From Richelia sp. UBA3308 (lineage in GTDB: Bacteria > Cyanobacteriota > Cyanobacteriia > Cyanobacteriales > Nostocaceae), in the NCBI GenBank assembly GCA_002361335.1, contig DESS01000156.1, positions 1-64,000 of the forward strand: a stretch of DNA of 64,000 nucleotides. The letters are read 5' to 3'. Of the stretch, positions 9,281 through 18,625 are shown in pieces. Both the position numbers and the translations under genes were made by a program. The first letter of the stretch is position 1. Every line of letters begins with the position of its first letter. The notes below the pieces were generated by a model. That model was not told the origin of the DNA. It saw only the letters and a list, made by a program, of their open reading frames with translations, and did no database searches.

Positions 9281-10526
9281 CAGGACTTACGCAACTGGCA
9301 CATTGCGATCGCCAATACCCAGTACTCTAGTACTATAAAACTCATTGATAAAATCAGCCCTTCTTATAATTGTTAACAGTAATTAATCTGGTAAGTAGTC
9401 TTTAACATTTCATGAGAAAATGATTATGTGGTGCATCAGTAAATTTTTTAGCAATGAGATTTACTAAACTTAATTATTGTCAATACTTATTAAGTAGTCA
9501 GATTAATTATACTATTACAAACTTAGCAGAACATTTAGAACAAATAAGCCATGACACAATCAATCGCTATCTTAAAAATGAAAAATTAACTCCACGTTTA
9601 CTTTGGGACAACGCTAAAGATTTAATAGTGGTTGACGAGGATGCTTATATTATATTTGATGATACGGTTTTAGATAAAAGATTTTCTGAAGAAATGGAGA
9701 TAGTCCGAAGGCAATATAGTGGAAATGAGCATGGTATTGTCAGGGGAATAGGAATAGTCAATTGTATCTATGTTAATCCTAAAACATTACAATTTTGGGT
9801 AATAGATTATCGTATTTTTAATCCAGAAAATGATGGTTTAAGTAAAATTGACCATGTTAAAAATATGCTGCTAGGTCTTGTATATCAAAGAAATTTGCCC
9901 TTTGAGACAGTTTTAATGGATACATGGTATGCAGTCAACAAGTTAATGCTTTATATCGATAGTTTAGATAAGATTTATTATTGTCCATTAAAAACTAATC
10001 GTCTAGTTGATGATAGTTTTGGTAAGGAAAAATATAAAAATATTAAAAATTTAGAATGGAGTGATGAAGATATAGAAAGTGGTAAAATAATAAAAATTAA
10101 AGGGTTTCCTGCTGATAAGAAAGTGAAACTTTTCCGTGTTACTGTCTCCACCGATAGAACGGATTATGTCGCAACTAACGACTTATCTCAAAGTTCCTTG
10201 GATGTTGCACAACAGGTGTGTAAAATCCGCTGGAAAATAGAGGAGTTTCATAGAGAAATAAAGCAGTTAACTGGTATTGAATCTTGTCAATGTCGCAAAG
10301 CACGTCTTCAAAGAAATCATATTTCTTGCGCCATGTTAGTTTGGCTTCGTCTCAAGAACTTAGCTTATAAAACAGGTCAAACTATTTATCAAATCAAGCA
10401 TAATTTACTTTCCAATTATCTAATTGAGCAGCTAAAACGCCCAGATATTATGATGTCTCCCGTGTAGCTTTTTATGCGCTCGGTGCGCTTCGCGCACCAT
10501 TGCTTGTGCCAGTTGCGTAAGTCCTG
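9281..10526 (+). mobile_element. Insertion sequence with terminal repeats CAGGACTTACGCAACTGGCA
   Basis: The 1246-bp element is bounded by long inverted ends (left from 9281, right to 10526) and by a perfect 5-bp target duplication ATATT at 9276-9280 and 10527-10531. It carries one transposase gene. Both ends and the duplication are intact, which suggests recent insertion. The 125-bp MITEs at 28898 and 13261 share its ends. Confidence 0.92.
9454..10467 (+). CDS. DDE transposase (IS4 superfamily, IS701-like)
   Basis: 337 residues. An N-terminal helical region precedes a DDE core: FDDTVLDKRFS gives the first Asp region, VLMDTWYA the second, and KIRWKIEEFHREIKQLTG the YREK-like third region with the catalytic Glu. 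Intact frame with no stops. Assignment to IS701 rather than another IS4-superfamily group is tentative because it rests on motif recall only. Confidence 0.85.
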   Translation: MRFTKLNYCQYLLSSQINYTITNLAEHLEQISHDTINRYLKNEKLTPRLLWDNAKDLIVVDEDAYIIFDDTVLDKRFSEEMEIVRRQYSGNEHGIVRGIGIVNCIYVNPKTLQFWVIDYRIFNPENDGLSKIDHVKNMLLGLVYQRNLPFETVLMDTWYAVNKLMLYIDSLDKIYYCPLKTNRLVDDSFGKEKYKNIKNLEWSDEDIESGKIIKIKGFPADKKVKLFRVTVSTDRTDYVATNDLSQSSLDVAQQVCKIRWKIEEFHREIKQLTGIESCQCRKARLQRNHISCAMLVWLRLKNLAYKTGQTIYQIKHNLLSNYLIEQLKRPDIMMSPV

Positions 10527-10685
10527 ATATTTACCGGGCATCACCTTTTACCTATAAATATAAAACTATTTTTCTTCTATACTATTTTTCAATAACTATA
10601 TACACAAAAGTTTTTAACATTATCAAAAAATATCATAATTTATTGCATCGGCAGCATTCAATTTTTATAATTATATACTCTTTAA

Positions 10686-10839
10686 AACAACAACACCCAA
10701 GCATCTACTTGCTTAGTGATTTCCTCTTATTTGTTGCTTTTACAGGGACGTACTAACCAATCATTCAGAATTATTAGTAACGTTGCCCCCTGACTCTTAC
10801 AGCGAGGAATTATAAGCTTTCGAGTTGGGTGTTGTTGTT
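10686..10839. other. 154-bp rod-like foldback; candidate structured RNA or MITE
   Basis: Perfect 15-base ends AACAACAACACCCAA (10686-10700) and TTGGGTGTTGTTGTT (10825-10839) enclose further paired segments: GCTTA/TAAGC, TTCCTC/GAGGAA, AGGG/CCCCT and ACGTACTAA/TTAGTAACGT. The unpaired middle gives a long rod with bulges, the general shape of 6S RNA, but also of a small MITE. No target duplication is obvious. Nothing else is seen in 10532-11102. Confidence 0.5.
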
Positions 10840-11102
10840 AGTTTTCGAGACAGATTATGAAACAGTTTACTTACCTCTTCACTTAATTTAACCTGTACTT
10901 ACCAGGCTATTTTATCTGCCAGGGAAGCCTTAATTAGCTTCATTTTTAATATAGCAATTATTAGTTAGATGTAGACAATTTTGAAACGAATCTTTACCTT
11001 TAAATAACTTAATAATTTGTGGTTCAAATAGTTTACTTTTTGTGGCGATAGCTATCAAACAAGATTTTCACTATAGCATTCCTAAATCATTTGTGAGATT
11101 TT

Positions 11103-11382
11103 AGAAACCCGGTTTTTCCAACAATACCTTTGCCAATTTACGAGGTTGGATTGATGCTCAAACTCTCATTTCTACGAAGCTGGGCAAAAATAATAAGTCT
11201 TAAAAATTCCTTCTAGGTTCCTCGCAAGGCTTTTTTTAGCATATTTAACGTAGGATAAAGGGTTTGGGAGCCTAAACTATCTTGTCAGCTAAACGCTTAT
11301 GTATGAGTGATTTTGCCAATTTTGCCAAAATTTGTGTAGGCTCTTTTTTTGGCAAAGGTATTGTCCAAAAAACCGGGTTTCT
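11103..11382. repeat. 280-bp element with about 34-bp imperfect inverted ends
   Basis: AGAAACCCGGTTTTT plus CAATACCTTTGCCAA at 11103-11136 recur inverted at 11348-11382. The AGAAACCCGG core is common in cyanobacterial repeats. No transposase is present, so a MITE-like element is likely. It sits just downstream of the HlyD gene stop. Confidence 0.65.
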
Positions 11383-11453
11383 GGCACCTACCTTTCTCAC
11401 GACTCATCTAGGATTGATTGCTATATTGGCTATTGTAAAGAAATTAATTCGAT

Positions 11454-12872
11454 TTATCGAGCTTTAACAGGGGTACCTGCTTCTATTTGTTCGCTTGGAT
11501 ATAAAATAACTATTTCATTCTTATTTAGTCCTTTTGCAATTTCTACCTCGTAATTGCTGCGATTTCCTATTTTTACAGTTTTACGATGGGCTTTTCCATC
11601 TTCCACTACAAATACGCACCAACTACCATTACAGCGGAAAATACTGCTTAAAGGAACTTTCAGGACGTTTTTATCTTCCCAAACCACGATTTGCACATCA
11701 ACTCGATAAGCGTCACCGAAAAAACTAGCAGAATCCACAAAATCACCAATCACATTAACACGCTGTTCTTCTACTCCCAAAGCGGAAATTTTTGTGAAAG
11801 CTGAAGGTTCTATTAACCTTACCTCCGCTTTTAAAGAGTTTTGAACAGAATTTTCAATATTATCTCCTTGCTCAATTAAAATTGTATTTCCCGGTTTAAT
11901 ATTGAGTGCATCTCGCGATAAAACATCAATTACTAATTCTAAATCTTTGGGGTTGCCTACTTTGATTAAGGGAGTACCTTCGCTGACAAAATTAGAACTT
12001 TTTTGTAATATCCGCAATACTCTTCCATCAATCGGTGAATAAATATTAGTCCGCGATGCATCATCTTGAAGCTTGGAAAGTTGTGCTTCAATACTGGCAA
12101 TTTGAGCATCATATACTTTAAGTAAATAATCCGGGTCGCGTTGTTCTTTTTGCAATACCTTTAACTCTGCTTGTGCTGCTTCTACTTCTTTGGCTGCTGA
12201 TGTTGCTACTAAAACAGCAGACTCTAGCTCTTTTTCTTTTGTAGTTTGATTAAGTTCCGCTCTTTCTTCGTCTTGTCTTGGTATTGCTCCTTTGGCTGCT
12301 AACTCTTGAGCGCGTTGTGTATCGCGTTTTGCTTGTGCGAGTGCAGCCCGTGCTTGAGCTACTTTAGCTTCAGCTTGAAGTTGGTTGGCGATCGCCGCAC
12401 TGATGCGACTGCGAGTTTGAGCTAATTTTTCTGATTTTGGTCTTAAAGTAGCGACTCCTTGACGTTGTGCTTTGGCTTCTGCCAATTTTCCCAAAGCTTC
12501 TTTGACTGCTGTATTCAAAGGTAAAGGGTCAATACTTGCAACTACATTTCCTTTTTTCACAGAGTCCCCTTCATCTAACTTGATTCTATCAAGACGACCG
12601 CTTACAGTTGCCGAAATGACAAAATCTTCCTTGATTCGAGTTTTACCTTCAGCATTTACCGTAACTTGCAGCGTACCTCGTTCAACAAGTTTAGTATCTA
12701 CCAATATTGGTTTAGGACGAAACGCTAAAACAACAAGTACGCAAGTAGCAAGCCCAATAGAAGTATAAATTAAAGAAGAGCGCGTCAATTTAGGCAAGCG
12801 TTTTTTGAACCAATTAGATTCCATCTCCTGTTGGTGCGTGTCTTTTTTTTCGGGTAAGGGTAGTTGTTTCAT
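11454..12872 (-). CDS. HlyD-family membrane fusion (periplasmic adaptor) protein
   Basis: About 472 residues from the ATG at 12872, chosen because AGAGGG precedes it; an upstream ATG at 12896 lacks one. One N-terminal membrane helix (about 32-50) is followed by a lipoyl half-motif (SGRLDRIKLDEGDSVKKGNVVASIDP). A long alanine/glutamine-rich coiled-coil hairpin, a second lipoyl half (SPIDGRVLRILQ) and beta-barrel domains complete it. It would link an inner-membrane exporter to a TolC-like outer channel. An FtsX-type permease (31.5 kb) and ABC ATPase (41.1 kb), its usual partners, lie on the same strand but far away. Confidence 0.88.
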   Translation of the reverse strand: MKQLPLPEKKDTHQQEMESNWFKKRLPKLTRSSLIYTSIGLATCVLVVLAFRPKPILVDTKLVERGTLQVTVNAEGKTRIKEDFVISATVSGRLDRIKLDEGDSVKKGNVVASIDPLPLNTAVKEALGKLAEAKAQRQGVATLRPKSEKLAQTRSRISAAIANQLQAEAKVAQARAALAQAKRDTQRAQELAAKGAIPRQDEERAELNQTTKEKELESAVLVATSAAKEVEAAQAELKVLQKEQRDPDYLLKVYDAQIASIEAQLSKLQDDASRTNIYSPIDGRVLRILQKSSNFVSEGTPLIKVGNPKDLELVIDVLSRDALNIKPGNTILIEQGDNIENSVQNSLKAEVRLIEPSAFTKISALGVEEQRVNVIGDFVDSASFFGDAYRVDVQIVVWEDKNVLKVPLSSIFRCNGSWCVFVVEDGKAHRKTVKIGNRSNYEVEIAKGLNKNEIVILYPSEQIEAGTPVKAR

Positions 12873-12984
12873 AAACCCTCTAAATATTATTTTCAAGAAG
12901 TTTAATTGTAAACAATCTGTTTCAGATTGAAAGAAGCTATAAAATTAAACAAATATGTTACCTGCGTTGCGACAATAATTTACT

Positions 12985-13068
12985 TAATACTACCAAGTAA
13001 ATATTGGTAAATAAAAGCTAATTTATTTTATTTTTGTGCCACAAGACTTGATTCACTTGGTAGTATTA
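12985..13068. repeat. Inverted repeat TAATACTACCAAGT/ACTTGGTAGTATTA
   Basis: Perfect 14-bp arms at 12985-12998 and 13055-13068 lie in the divergent region between the HlyD gene and the CrtI-like gene. An inner TACCAA/TTGGTA dyad overlaps the left arm. It may be an operator or a small foldback repeat; I cannot tell which. Confidence 0.5.
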
Positions 13069-13260
13069 TAAATATAAACCATAGATAGTAAATAGATAGT
13101 AAATCGTTGTATTAATTAATTATGTAAAGGCAACAAAGGTTCTACAGGTACTTGTATCTTCACCTTCTTAATTATTATCGGAAACTTAAAGATTATTATC
13201 TAAATTTTTCCATTGATATCATCTAATTATCAAAGATAAGTTCTAGAAAGTATATCAACA

Positions 13261-13385
13261 GGAATGGCCGCAATTGTCACAGTGTCCGGTTGGTGCGTGA
13301 CACTGAAAACATTGTTACTACGTTCACAAATAGTCGAAGTGTCACAGCACCCTACAAGAAAAATATGCCAGTTGCGGGCCGTCCT
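13261..13385. mobile_element. Degenerate 125-bp MITE related to the insertion sequence
   Basis: The same length as the MITE at 28898-29022 and similar to its reverse complement along its length: GCAATTGTCACA, GGTTGGTGCGTGACACT, ACTACGTTC, AAGTGTCACAGCACCCTAC and a GTTGCG...GTCCT end are all present. The ends have drifted (GGCCGCAATTG, GTTGCGGGCCGTCC), so it is an old copy. It reaches to 28 bases before the CrtI-like start codon. Confidence 0.82.
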
Positions 13386-13412
13386 AATCAAGATAACCAG
13401 GGGAGGCAACAA

Positions 13413-14975
13413 ATGGAAGTCTTTGACTATGTAATTCTAGGAGCCGGATTGGGCGGACTTGCAGCCGCAGCTTGCTTAACTCAGCAGGGAAAACGGGTAG
13501 CAGTATTTGAGAAACATTATTTACCTGGTGGTTGCTGCCACACTTTTAATTATGGTGAATACAGCTTTTGTGCTGACGTACATTATATCTCTCAATGCGG
13601 TGCTGGTAAGACTATTGACCAATTTCTTAACTACATTGAAAGGAATATTGCTTTTAATAGCCTAGATCCTAACTGTATCGATAGGATAATTACGCCAAAA
13701 GCAAATTTTGATATTCCTTTGGGATGGGGATATTTGAGAAGACATTTACTTAGAGATTTTCCGGAAGAAGCAGAAGCAATTAATAACTATTGCGATGAAA
13801 TCAAGGATTTATATCAACAAATTCGCGATTTAGGACGGGAAGTACATTGGTATAACCAAAAATGGTACGATTGGTTGAAGTTTCCCAAATATTGGCATTT
13901 ATTTTCCCGACGCAATTGGACTCTTCAAGATTTGTATAACCATGTGGGTTTATCTCCCAAATTGCAAGCTTTGTTAGCAGGACAAAGTGGTGATTATGCT
14001 CTACCTCCTAAAGAGATTGCTTTAATTACTCATACCTCTTTAGTCTCGAACTATTTAGAAGGTGCTTACTATCCCAAACATCATTTTAGACATTTTGTAA
14101 ACACCATTGTCGAAGCCATTACAAGCGGTGGAGGAATAGTTAAACTTTCAACTCCAGTAGAACATATTCAAGTCGATGAAGGTATGGTCAAAAGCATTAT
14201 CGCAGATGGTAAAGCTTATCAAGCAAGCTATGGTTACATTAGCGACCTCGACCCCAAATTAACTGTAGAGTTAATCCATGATTCTGAAGCTTTAAGTAAG
14301 CGAGAACGTCAACGGTTGACTAACTATGAATACTCAGCCAGCGCATTTAATATTTACTTGGGTTTAGATAGCCGCTTCCAACCAGAAAAATACGGTATCG
14401 GTAACTGGAATATTTGGTACTATCCCACAGGTGACTTGAACGCAGAATATGAAAAACAGTTGCAGGGTGATATGACTCATCCGTGGATTTTCTTATCCTG
14501 TCCGACAATGAAAACCGACGAACCGGGAATAGCACCTCCCGGACATCACGTCTTAGAAATTGCCACAGTTTGTCCTTACAAACCCTTTGAACATCTACAT
14601 AAAAACAACCCGAAAGCCTACAAAGCTAAAAAACGAGAAGTTTATCAACAGATTATGGATAGCGTGCGGGAATTGATTCCGGATGTAGATAAATACGCTC
14701 GGATGAAAGTTTACGGTACACCTACCACCAGCGAATTTTATTTAGGACAACCTCAAGGTAATATCTATGGTGCTAAATTAGTACCTTCTCAAGTAGGTTT
14801 AAATCGCTTGGGATATACTACAGAGTTGCTTAATTTATTCTTGGTTGGTGCTAGTGCGGGGTATCCCAGCGTTCCCGGTGTAATTGGTAATGGTATGGAT
14901 TTGGTGGAACTGATTACCGGAAAATCTGTACGCAAGAAAATCAAAGCACCCGAAAGTTTAGCGACTATGGAATAG
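13413..14975 (+). CDS. CrtI/RetSat-like FAD-dependent oxidoreductase, copy 1
   Basis: 520 residues from the ATG at 13413, chosen because GGGAGG precedes it. The open frame upstream lies inside a MITE and is not likely coding. The N-terminal FAD-binding motif VILGAGLGGLAAAACL and the following EKHYLPGGCCHTF place it with phytoene desaturase, carotenoid isomerase and retinol saturase-like enzymes. The C-terminal LFLVGASAGYPSVPGVIGNGMD is the matching FAD-contact region. It is related to the enzymes at 16694 and 48719. Substrate is unknown. Confidence 0.87.
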   Translation: MEVFDYVILGAGLGGLAAAACLTQQGKRVAVFEKHYLPGGCCHTFNYGEYSFCADVHYISQCGAGKTIDQFLNYIERNIAFNSLDPNCIDRIITPKANFDIPLGWGYLRRHLLRDFPEEAEAINNYCDEIKDLYQQIRDLGREVHWYNQKWYDWLKFPKYWHLFSRRNWTLQDLYNHVGLSPKLQALLAGQSGDYALPPKEIALITHTSLVSNYLEGAYYPKHHFRHFVNTIVEAITSGGGIVKLSTPVEHIQVDEGMVKSIIADGKAYQASYGYISDLDPKLTVELIHDSEALSKRERQRLTNYEYSASAFNIYLGLDSRFQPEKYGIGNWNIWYYPTGDLNAEYEKQLQGDMTHPWIFLSCPTMKTDEPGIAPPGHHVLEIATVCPYKPFEHLHKNNPKAYKAKKREVYQQIMDSVRELIPDVDKYARMKVYGTPTTSEFYLGQPQGNIYGAKLVPSQVGLNRLGYTTELLNLFLVGASAGYPSVPGVIGNGMDLVELITGKSVRKKIKAPESLATME

Positions 14976-14996
14976 TAGTACAAAAATTTAATCTTG

Positions 14997-15028
14997 CTCA
15001 CAAGTTCCTCATAATCTTTGCCTACTAT
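14997..15028 (+). promoter_or_regulatory. Island promoter 4: 11-bp direct repeat plus -10
   Basis: CTCACA (14997-15002), CTCATA (15008-15013), 9 bases, TACTAT (15023-15028). The 84-residue gene starts 70 bases downstream. Confidence 0.75.
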
Positions 15029-15098
15029 TTCAGGTAGATGCATCCATCCAATATCAATACCCATGAATTCGGTTACTTAATAAAAAGGAGAATGGAAA

Positions 15099-15353
15099 AT
15101 GAGTTTAGAAGCCTATCAAAAAGAAGTCGCTCATATGGGAGAATCGCGGGGTGTAAAAGACCACGACCACGATATGATTCATGATTTGAGTCGAAGATTA
15201 GATGCACTATGGCGATATGACCAGTATATTGATAATGCACAAGGTTATAAATCAGTGCAAGCCTTTTGGGAAAAAGTTAAGCAACAAGAGAAAGACAACG
15301 TTAAGGAGTTGAAGAAACTTCTCTCCGAGCATATTAAGCTTGGTGATTTCTGA
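15099..15353 (+). CDS. Small charged helical hypothetical protein
   Basis: 84 residues, with HDHDMIHDLSRRLDALWRYDQYI and a lysine/glutamate-rich C terminus. No signal peptide or membrane segment. It looks all-helical and histidine-rich in the first third. AAGGAG precedes the ATG. It has its own island promoter and is followed by a strong terminator, so it is a single-gene unit. I do not recognise the family. Confidence 0.72.
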   Translation: MSLEAYQKEVAHMGESRGVKDHDHDMIHDLSRRLDALWRYDQYIDNAQGYKSVQAFWEKVKQQEKDNVKELKKLLSEHIKLGDF

Positions 15354-15371
15354 GTGTTTGAGCCATCATTG

Positions 15372-15404
15372 AAAATCTCCCGTCATTGTAGATGGGAGAT
15401 TTTT
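15372..15404. terminator. Bidirectional rho-independent terminator
   Basis: AATCTCCCGTC pairs with GATGGGAGATT around a short loop, with A-run and T-run flanks. It lies between the convergent 84-residue gene and the minus-strand FAD enzyme and can serve both. Confidence 0.85.
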
Positions 15405-15419
15405 GCATGACGAGCATAT

Positions 15420-16634
15420 TTATCCAATTAATTCAGCTACTCGGATTGCAGATGTAATAGCACCTTCATGTAAGCCATCTGCTAAGTAAGCCCCCACATG
15501 GTAAGTATGGTTTTCGCCGTTGGTTTCAACTACTTCATCTCGATATCGAAAAGATTCAACAGTATATAATGGCGTATCATGTTCTAAACGCTGAATAATT
15601 TGATTCCGATTAATTAAAGATTCGAGATTAAACGCCAAATTATATTGAATGTCAGATGATACACCGCATAACTGATTAAGATAGGCATTATATCCCCATC
15701 CCGTCGCCGTCTCGAAAAAATCAAACTCCGAGGGTTGTTTAATGCTGTATCTGTCGTACATCGACGTATCAGTATGAATCAGGGTCGAAATTTGATTATT
15801 TTCCCAATCACTAAAGCGTCTAATTTCAGCAGCAGTTGGATCTAACAATATCTTTAGTACTCTATCTGGTGGAGTTGCAAACACAACTTTATCAAATATG
15901 TAGGTTGCACCATCAGATAATTCAATTTTTACACCATCCTTGATTCTAGAAATATATGCCACGTTGACATTGAGTAAAATTTTTCCCTTAAAACGCTGCA
16001 AAATCTTTTCAATATAGGAATATACTCCCCCTTTGATTCTAAACCAGTTGATAAAAATATAATCTCGCAGAGATAGAATCCCCAATTCTGCTGGAAAATC
16101 ATCAATCAGTTCAAAATGCATCGAATAACTATACATCGCCAACAGTTTTATCCAGGTGTTTCTAACACATCGAGTCTTTAAAAAGTAAGACAAAGAACGA
16201 TTAGAAACAGACGATATCCGAGCAAAATGAGTTTTTAACCAAAAACCAGCCGAACGAGCATATAAACCGTCAAGCTTGAGAAATTCGATTAGTTGCTGTA
16301 TTCGTGTAAAATTTTTTCGGATAGAAGAGGCAGAATGTATATGACGACCATTTTTGAAAAACATCGTAGAACCTAAATCGACAGGTTCTAAGTCAACTTC
16401 TAATTCTTTCATCAACTTAAGAAAGTTATGAAAATTACTAGGAAATTCCAGTACACCACCTTCTAAAAATTCGTCACAGTTAGATTGTTCTGGTTTAACA
16501 TTTTTATTAAGGGTGCGAATATGTCCTCCCAAAATAGGCTGTTTTTCAAACACCGTGACATGATGACCTTGTTTATCAAGAAGATAAGCAGTGACTAAAC
16601 CGCTAGCTCCCCCACCAATAATAGCTATTCTCAT
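15420..16634 (-). CDS. FAD-dependent amine-oxidase-like protein (NAD(P)-binding Rossmann)
   Basis: 404 residues. It begins with the dinucleotide-binding motif AIIGGGASGLVTAYLL and VFEKQPILGGHIRT, the layout of flavin amine oxidase/protoporphyrinogen oxidase-like enzymes. The C terminus YHVGAYLADGLHEGAI is a matching FAD-contact stretch. It lies 59 bases downstream of the CrtI-like gene on the same strand and is probably cotranscribed from island promoter 5. Substrate unknown; the linkage suggests a joint isoprenoid or lipid pathway (inference). Confidence 0.82.
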   Translation of the reverse strand: MRIAIIGGGASGLVTAYLLDKQGHHVTVFEKQPILGGHIRTLNKNVKPEQSNCDEFLEGGVLEFPSNFHNFLKLMKELEVDLEPVDLGSTMFFKNGRHIHSASSIRKNFTRIQQLIEFLKLDGLYARSAGFWLKTHFARISSVSNRSLSYFLKTRCVRNTWIKLLAMYSYSMHFELIDDFPAELGILSLRDYIFINWFRIKGGVYSYIEKILQRFKGKILLNVNVAYISRIKDGVKIELSDGATYIFDKVVFATPPDRVLKILLDPTAAEIRRFSDWENNQISTLIHTDTSMYDRYSIKQPSEFDFFETATGWGYNAYLNQLCGVSSDIQYNLAFNLESLINRNQIIQRLEHDTPLYTVESFRYRDEVVETNGENHTYHVGAYLADGLHEGAITSAIRVAELIG

Positions 16635-16668
16635 TTCTCAACCCCCACATATTAATTGCTTTTTTTTA

Positions 16669-16700
16669 ACTGCTAACTGCTCACTGCTCACTGTTAACTG
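16669..16700. repeat. Heptamer short tandem repeat AACTGCT/CACTGCT
   Basis: Four to five tandem heptamers of the AACTGCT type, a classic cyanobacterial STRR. They lie between the two FAD enzymes and just enter the 3' end of the upstream gene. Confidence 0.75.
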
Positions 16701-18232
16701 TTTGTTAAAATCTTGTCTCCCGATAGCCTTTGATATAAAAGCGCTCCCGTCCAAAATGTGGGTGCAAATCCTGGATAACCCGATGAAGCATTGCAAAAAT
16801 AGAAATTTTTCAAAGAGGTTTGATGATTTAATCTACCAATTCCCATATTTTTAGGTGTGAGGCTAGAACCGTAGGAATTACCGTGAGGACAATGACAAAA
16901 TCGTTCGTTGGTTGTCGGACTTCCGGTAATTTTAAAGACTAAGTGTTGTCGAATATTTGGAATATATTGCTTTTCGACAACATCTAAAATAGAGTTTAAA
17001 ATTTCCTCTTTTTGTTGTCGATAAGCTTTTTCATCTCGTGCTTTTAGCTCTTGGAAATAGCTGTAGTCAGCTACAGTCAAAAACTCGATAATTTGACAGT
17101 CTTCTGGACAGTCACGCTCCTCGGTAGTTAATAAGGTAGGGGTAGTAATTGCAAAGCTGGGATTCGAGTAATCGTGCTGTACGTACATTTGATAGAATGC
17201 TTCATTCAAGTCCTGGTGTCCCGTATGAAAAGTATTGCATTTACCAAATCCATAGTCTCGCAAGTCAATATCTTTAACTACACAATATGCCATGAAATTT
17301 GAGGCAGAATACTCATAATCAAGTTTTTTTCCTACTGTCCGAGAAAACTTTTCATATCCAATCATTTTGGCGGCTTTCTTGGGATCTATATTGCAAATGA
17401 CGGTATCGGCGGTAAACTTAGAGGTTTGATGGGTAATTAAATCCATAGCCTCAACACCTGTAACTGTCTTACCTTCAAGCATAAAATTTACAACTTCAGT
17501 ATTGAAAATAATTTCGCCACCGTTATCAACAATCGCTTTCACTAATCCATTAATTACAGCTTCAAAATGATGGGTAGGATAATAAGCCCCTTCTTGGTAT
17601 CCTGAAAATAGAATTACCCAAGCGTAAAAAGAAAGTTGATTTGGTGGAAGTAAAAAGTCAGGCCATTGGGAAGCTAAAAGCGTTTGCGCGGCTAGAGGTA
17701 GCTTGAATTTATCAAAAACATCTTGTAGCGTGCTGTGCAGATATCTCACAGCGCAGCTAACTTCACCCAAATGTATTAATAATTTCCCAGGATTGACTGG
17801 AGGAGCTAATATTTTTAATCCTTCTCTAGTTTTTTTTACTTCAAAAACGAACTTACTAATTTTGTCTGCATCTTCAGGAAACAAATCTGCAAGTCGTCGA
17901 ATCAACTCTTGGGAATCCGAGGGAATATCCAAAGCATAATTCGGCATTCGCATATGGTCAAACCCATTCGGGTCATACCTTTCAAAAGTTATATCTTGGT
18001 CTAAATTGAGTTTTTTCAGGACTTGATTCACAGGTTTACCTTCACCACAATCCCAAACATAGTGAAGTTGTGCGTTAAAGCGATATTTTTTAGCCATAGT
18101 GAAAGTATGACCAAATCCACCGGGGTATTCATGGGCTTCCAAAACCTGCACCCGCTTTCCAGATTTTGCCATCAGTGCCCCAAACACCAACCCCGATAAA
18201 CCACTACCTAAAATCAGGTAATCAGTTTTCAT
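16694..18232 (-). CDS. CrtI/RetSat-like FAD-dependent oxidoreductase, copy 2
   Basis: 512 residues. N-terminal YLILGSGLSGLVFGALMAK and LEAHEYPGGFGHTF match the FAD-binding region of the copy at 13413. The C-terminal NFYFCNASSGYPGFAPTFWTGALL is the second FAD contact. The overall family is phytoene desaturase/retinol saturase-like. Island promoter 5 lies 51 bases upstream. The last residues are encoded by the edge of a heptamer repeat, so the C terminus may have been altered by repeat expansion. Confidence 0.87.
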   Translation of the reverse strand: MKTDYLILGSGLSGLVFGALMAKSGKRVQVLEAHEYPGGFGHTFTMAKKYRFNAQLHYVWDCGEGKPVNQVLKKLNLDQDITFERYDPNGFDHMRMPNYALDIPSDSQELIRRLADLFPEDADKISKFVFEVKKTREGLKILAPPVNPGKLLIHLGEVSCAVRYLHSTLQDVFDKFKLPLAAQTLLASQWPDFLLPPNQLSFYAWVILFSGYQEGAYYPTHHFEAVINGLVKAIVDNGGEIIFNTEVVNFMLEGKTVTGVEAMDLITHQTSKFTADTVICNIDPKKAAKMIGYEKFSRTVGKKLDYEYSASNFMAYCVVKDIDLRDYGFGKCNTFHTGHQDLNEAFYQMYVQHDYSNPSFAITTPTLLTTEERDCPEDCQIIEFLTVADYSYFQELKARDEKAYRQQKEEILNSILDVVEKQYIPNIRQHLVFKITGSPTTNERFCHCPHGNSYGSSLTPKNMGIGRLNHQTSLKNFYFCNASSGYPGFAPTFWTGALLYQRLSGDKILTNS

Positions 18233-18283
18233 AACTAGTTTTATTAAATAACTATATTTATACTCGATGGGAGTATAATCTCT

Positions 18284-18315
18284 AATTTAGAAAACAAATT
18301 TGAGGAACTTATGAG
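18284..18315 (-). promoter_or_regulatory. Island promoter 5 (divergent with promoter 6)
   Basis: Minus strand: CTCATA (18315-18310), CTCAAA (18304-18299), 9 bases, TAAATT (18289-18284). It drives the CrtI-like and amine-oxidase-like pair. Confidence 0.75.
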
Positions 18316-18366
18316 GATTGTAAGGATAAGTTCTTCGCTAAAACCCCTCAACACTTCTTTGATTTC

Positions 18367-18398
18367 CTCACAAGTTTCTCACAATATTTGTTTAATTT
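18367..18398 (+). promoter_or_regulatory. Island promoter 6 (divergent with promoter 5)
   Basis: CTCACA (18367-18372), CTCACA (18378-18383), 9 bases, TAATTT (18393-18398). The broken carboxymuconolactone decarboxylase gene starts 227 bases downstream, so the leader is long and holds a small CCAGA/TCTGG hairpin. Confidence 0.72.
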
Positions 18399-18625
18399 TT
18401 GAAATATCACCAAATCATAAAGTAGAGGTATAATGCTTACACTTGATAGATAGATCATTCACCAATAGCCAATGATTGTGATTAGTAATATGGATGTTAC
18501 AGAATTTATTACCGGGCAATTTGTTGGGTTAAAGTAAAATCATTCCAGACAACGGTTCTGGACTGCACATATTTAATTTCTAGAGATGTCTAAAGATTAA
18601 AAATTGATGGTTGGAGGACTAAGTA

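Noticed and set aside
13290..13412. 41-residue N-terminal extension of the first CrtI-like enzyme
   Set aside because: It is encoded by a MITE, and a good ribosome binding site stands before the ATG at 13413.
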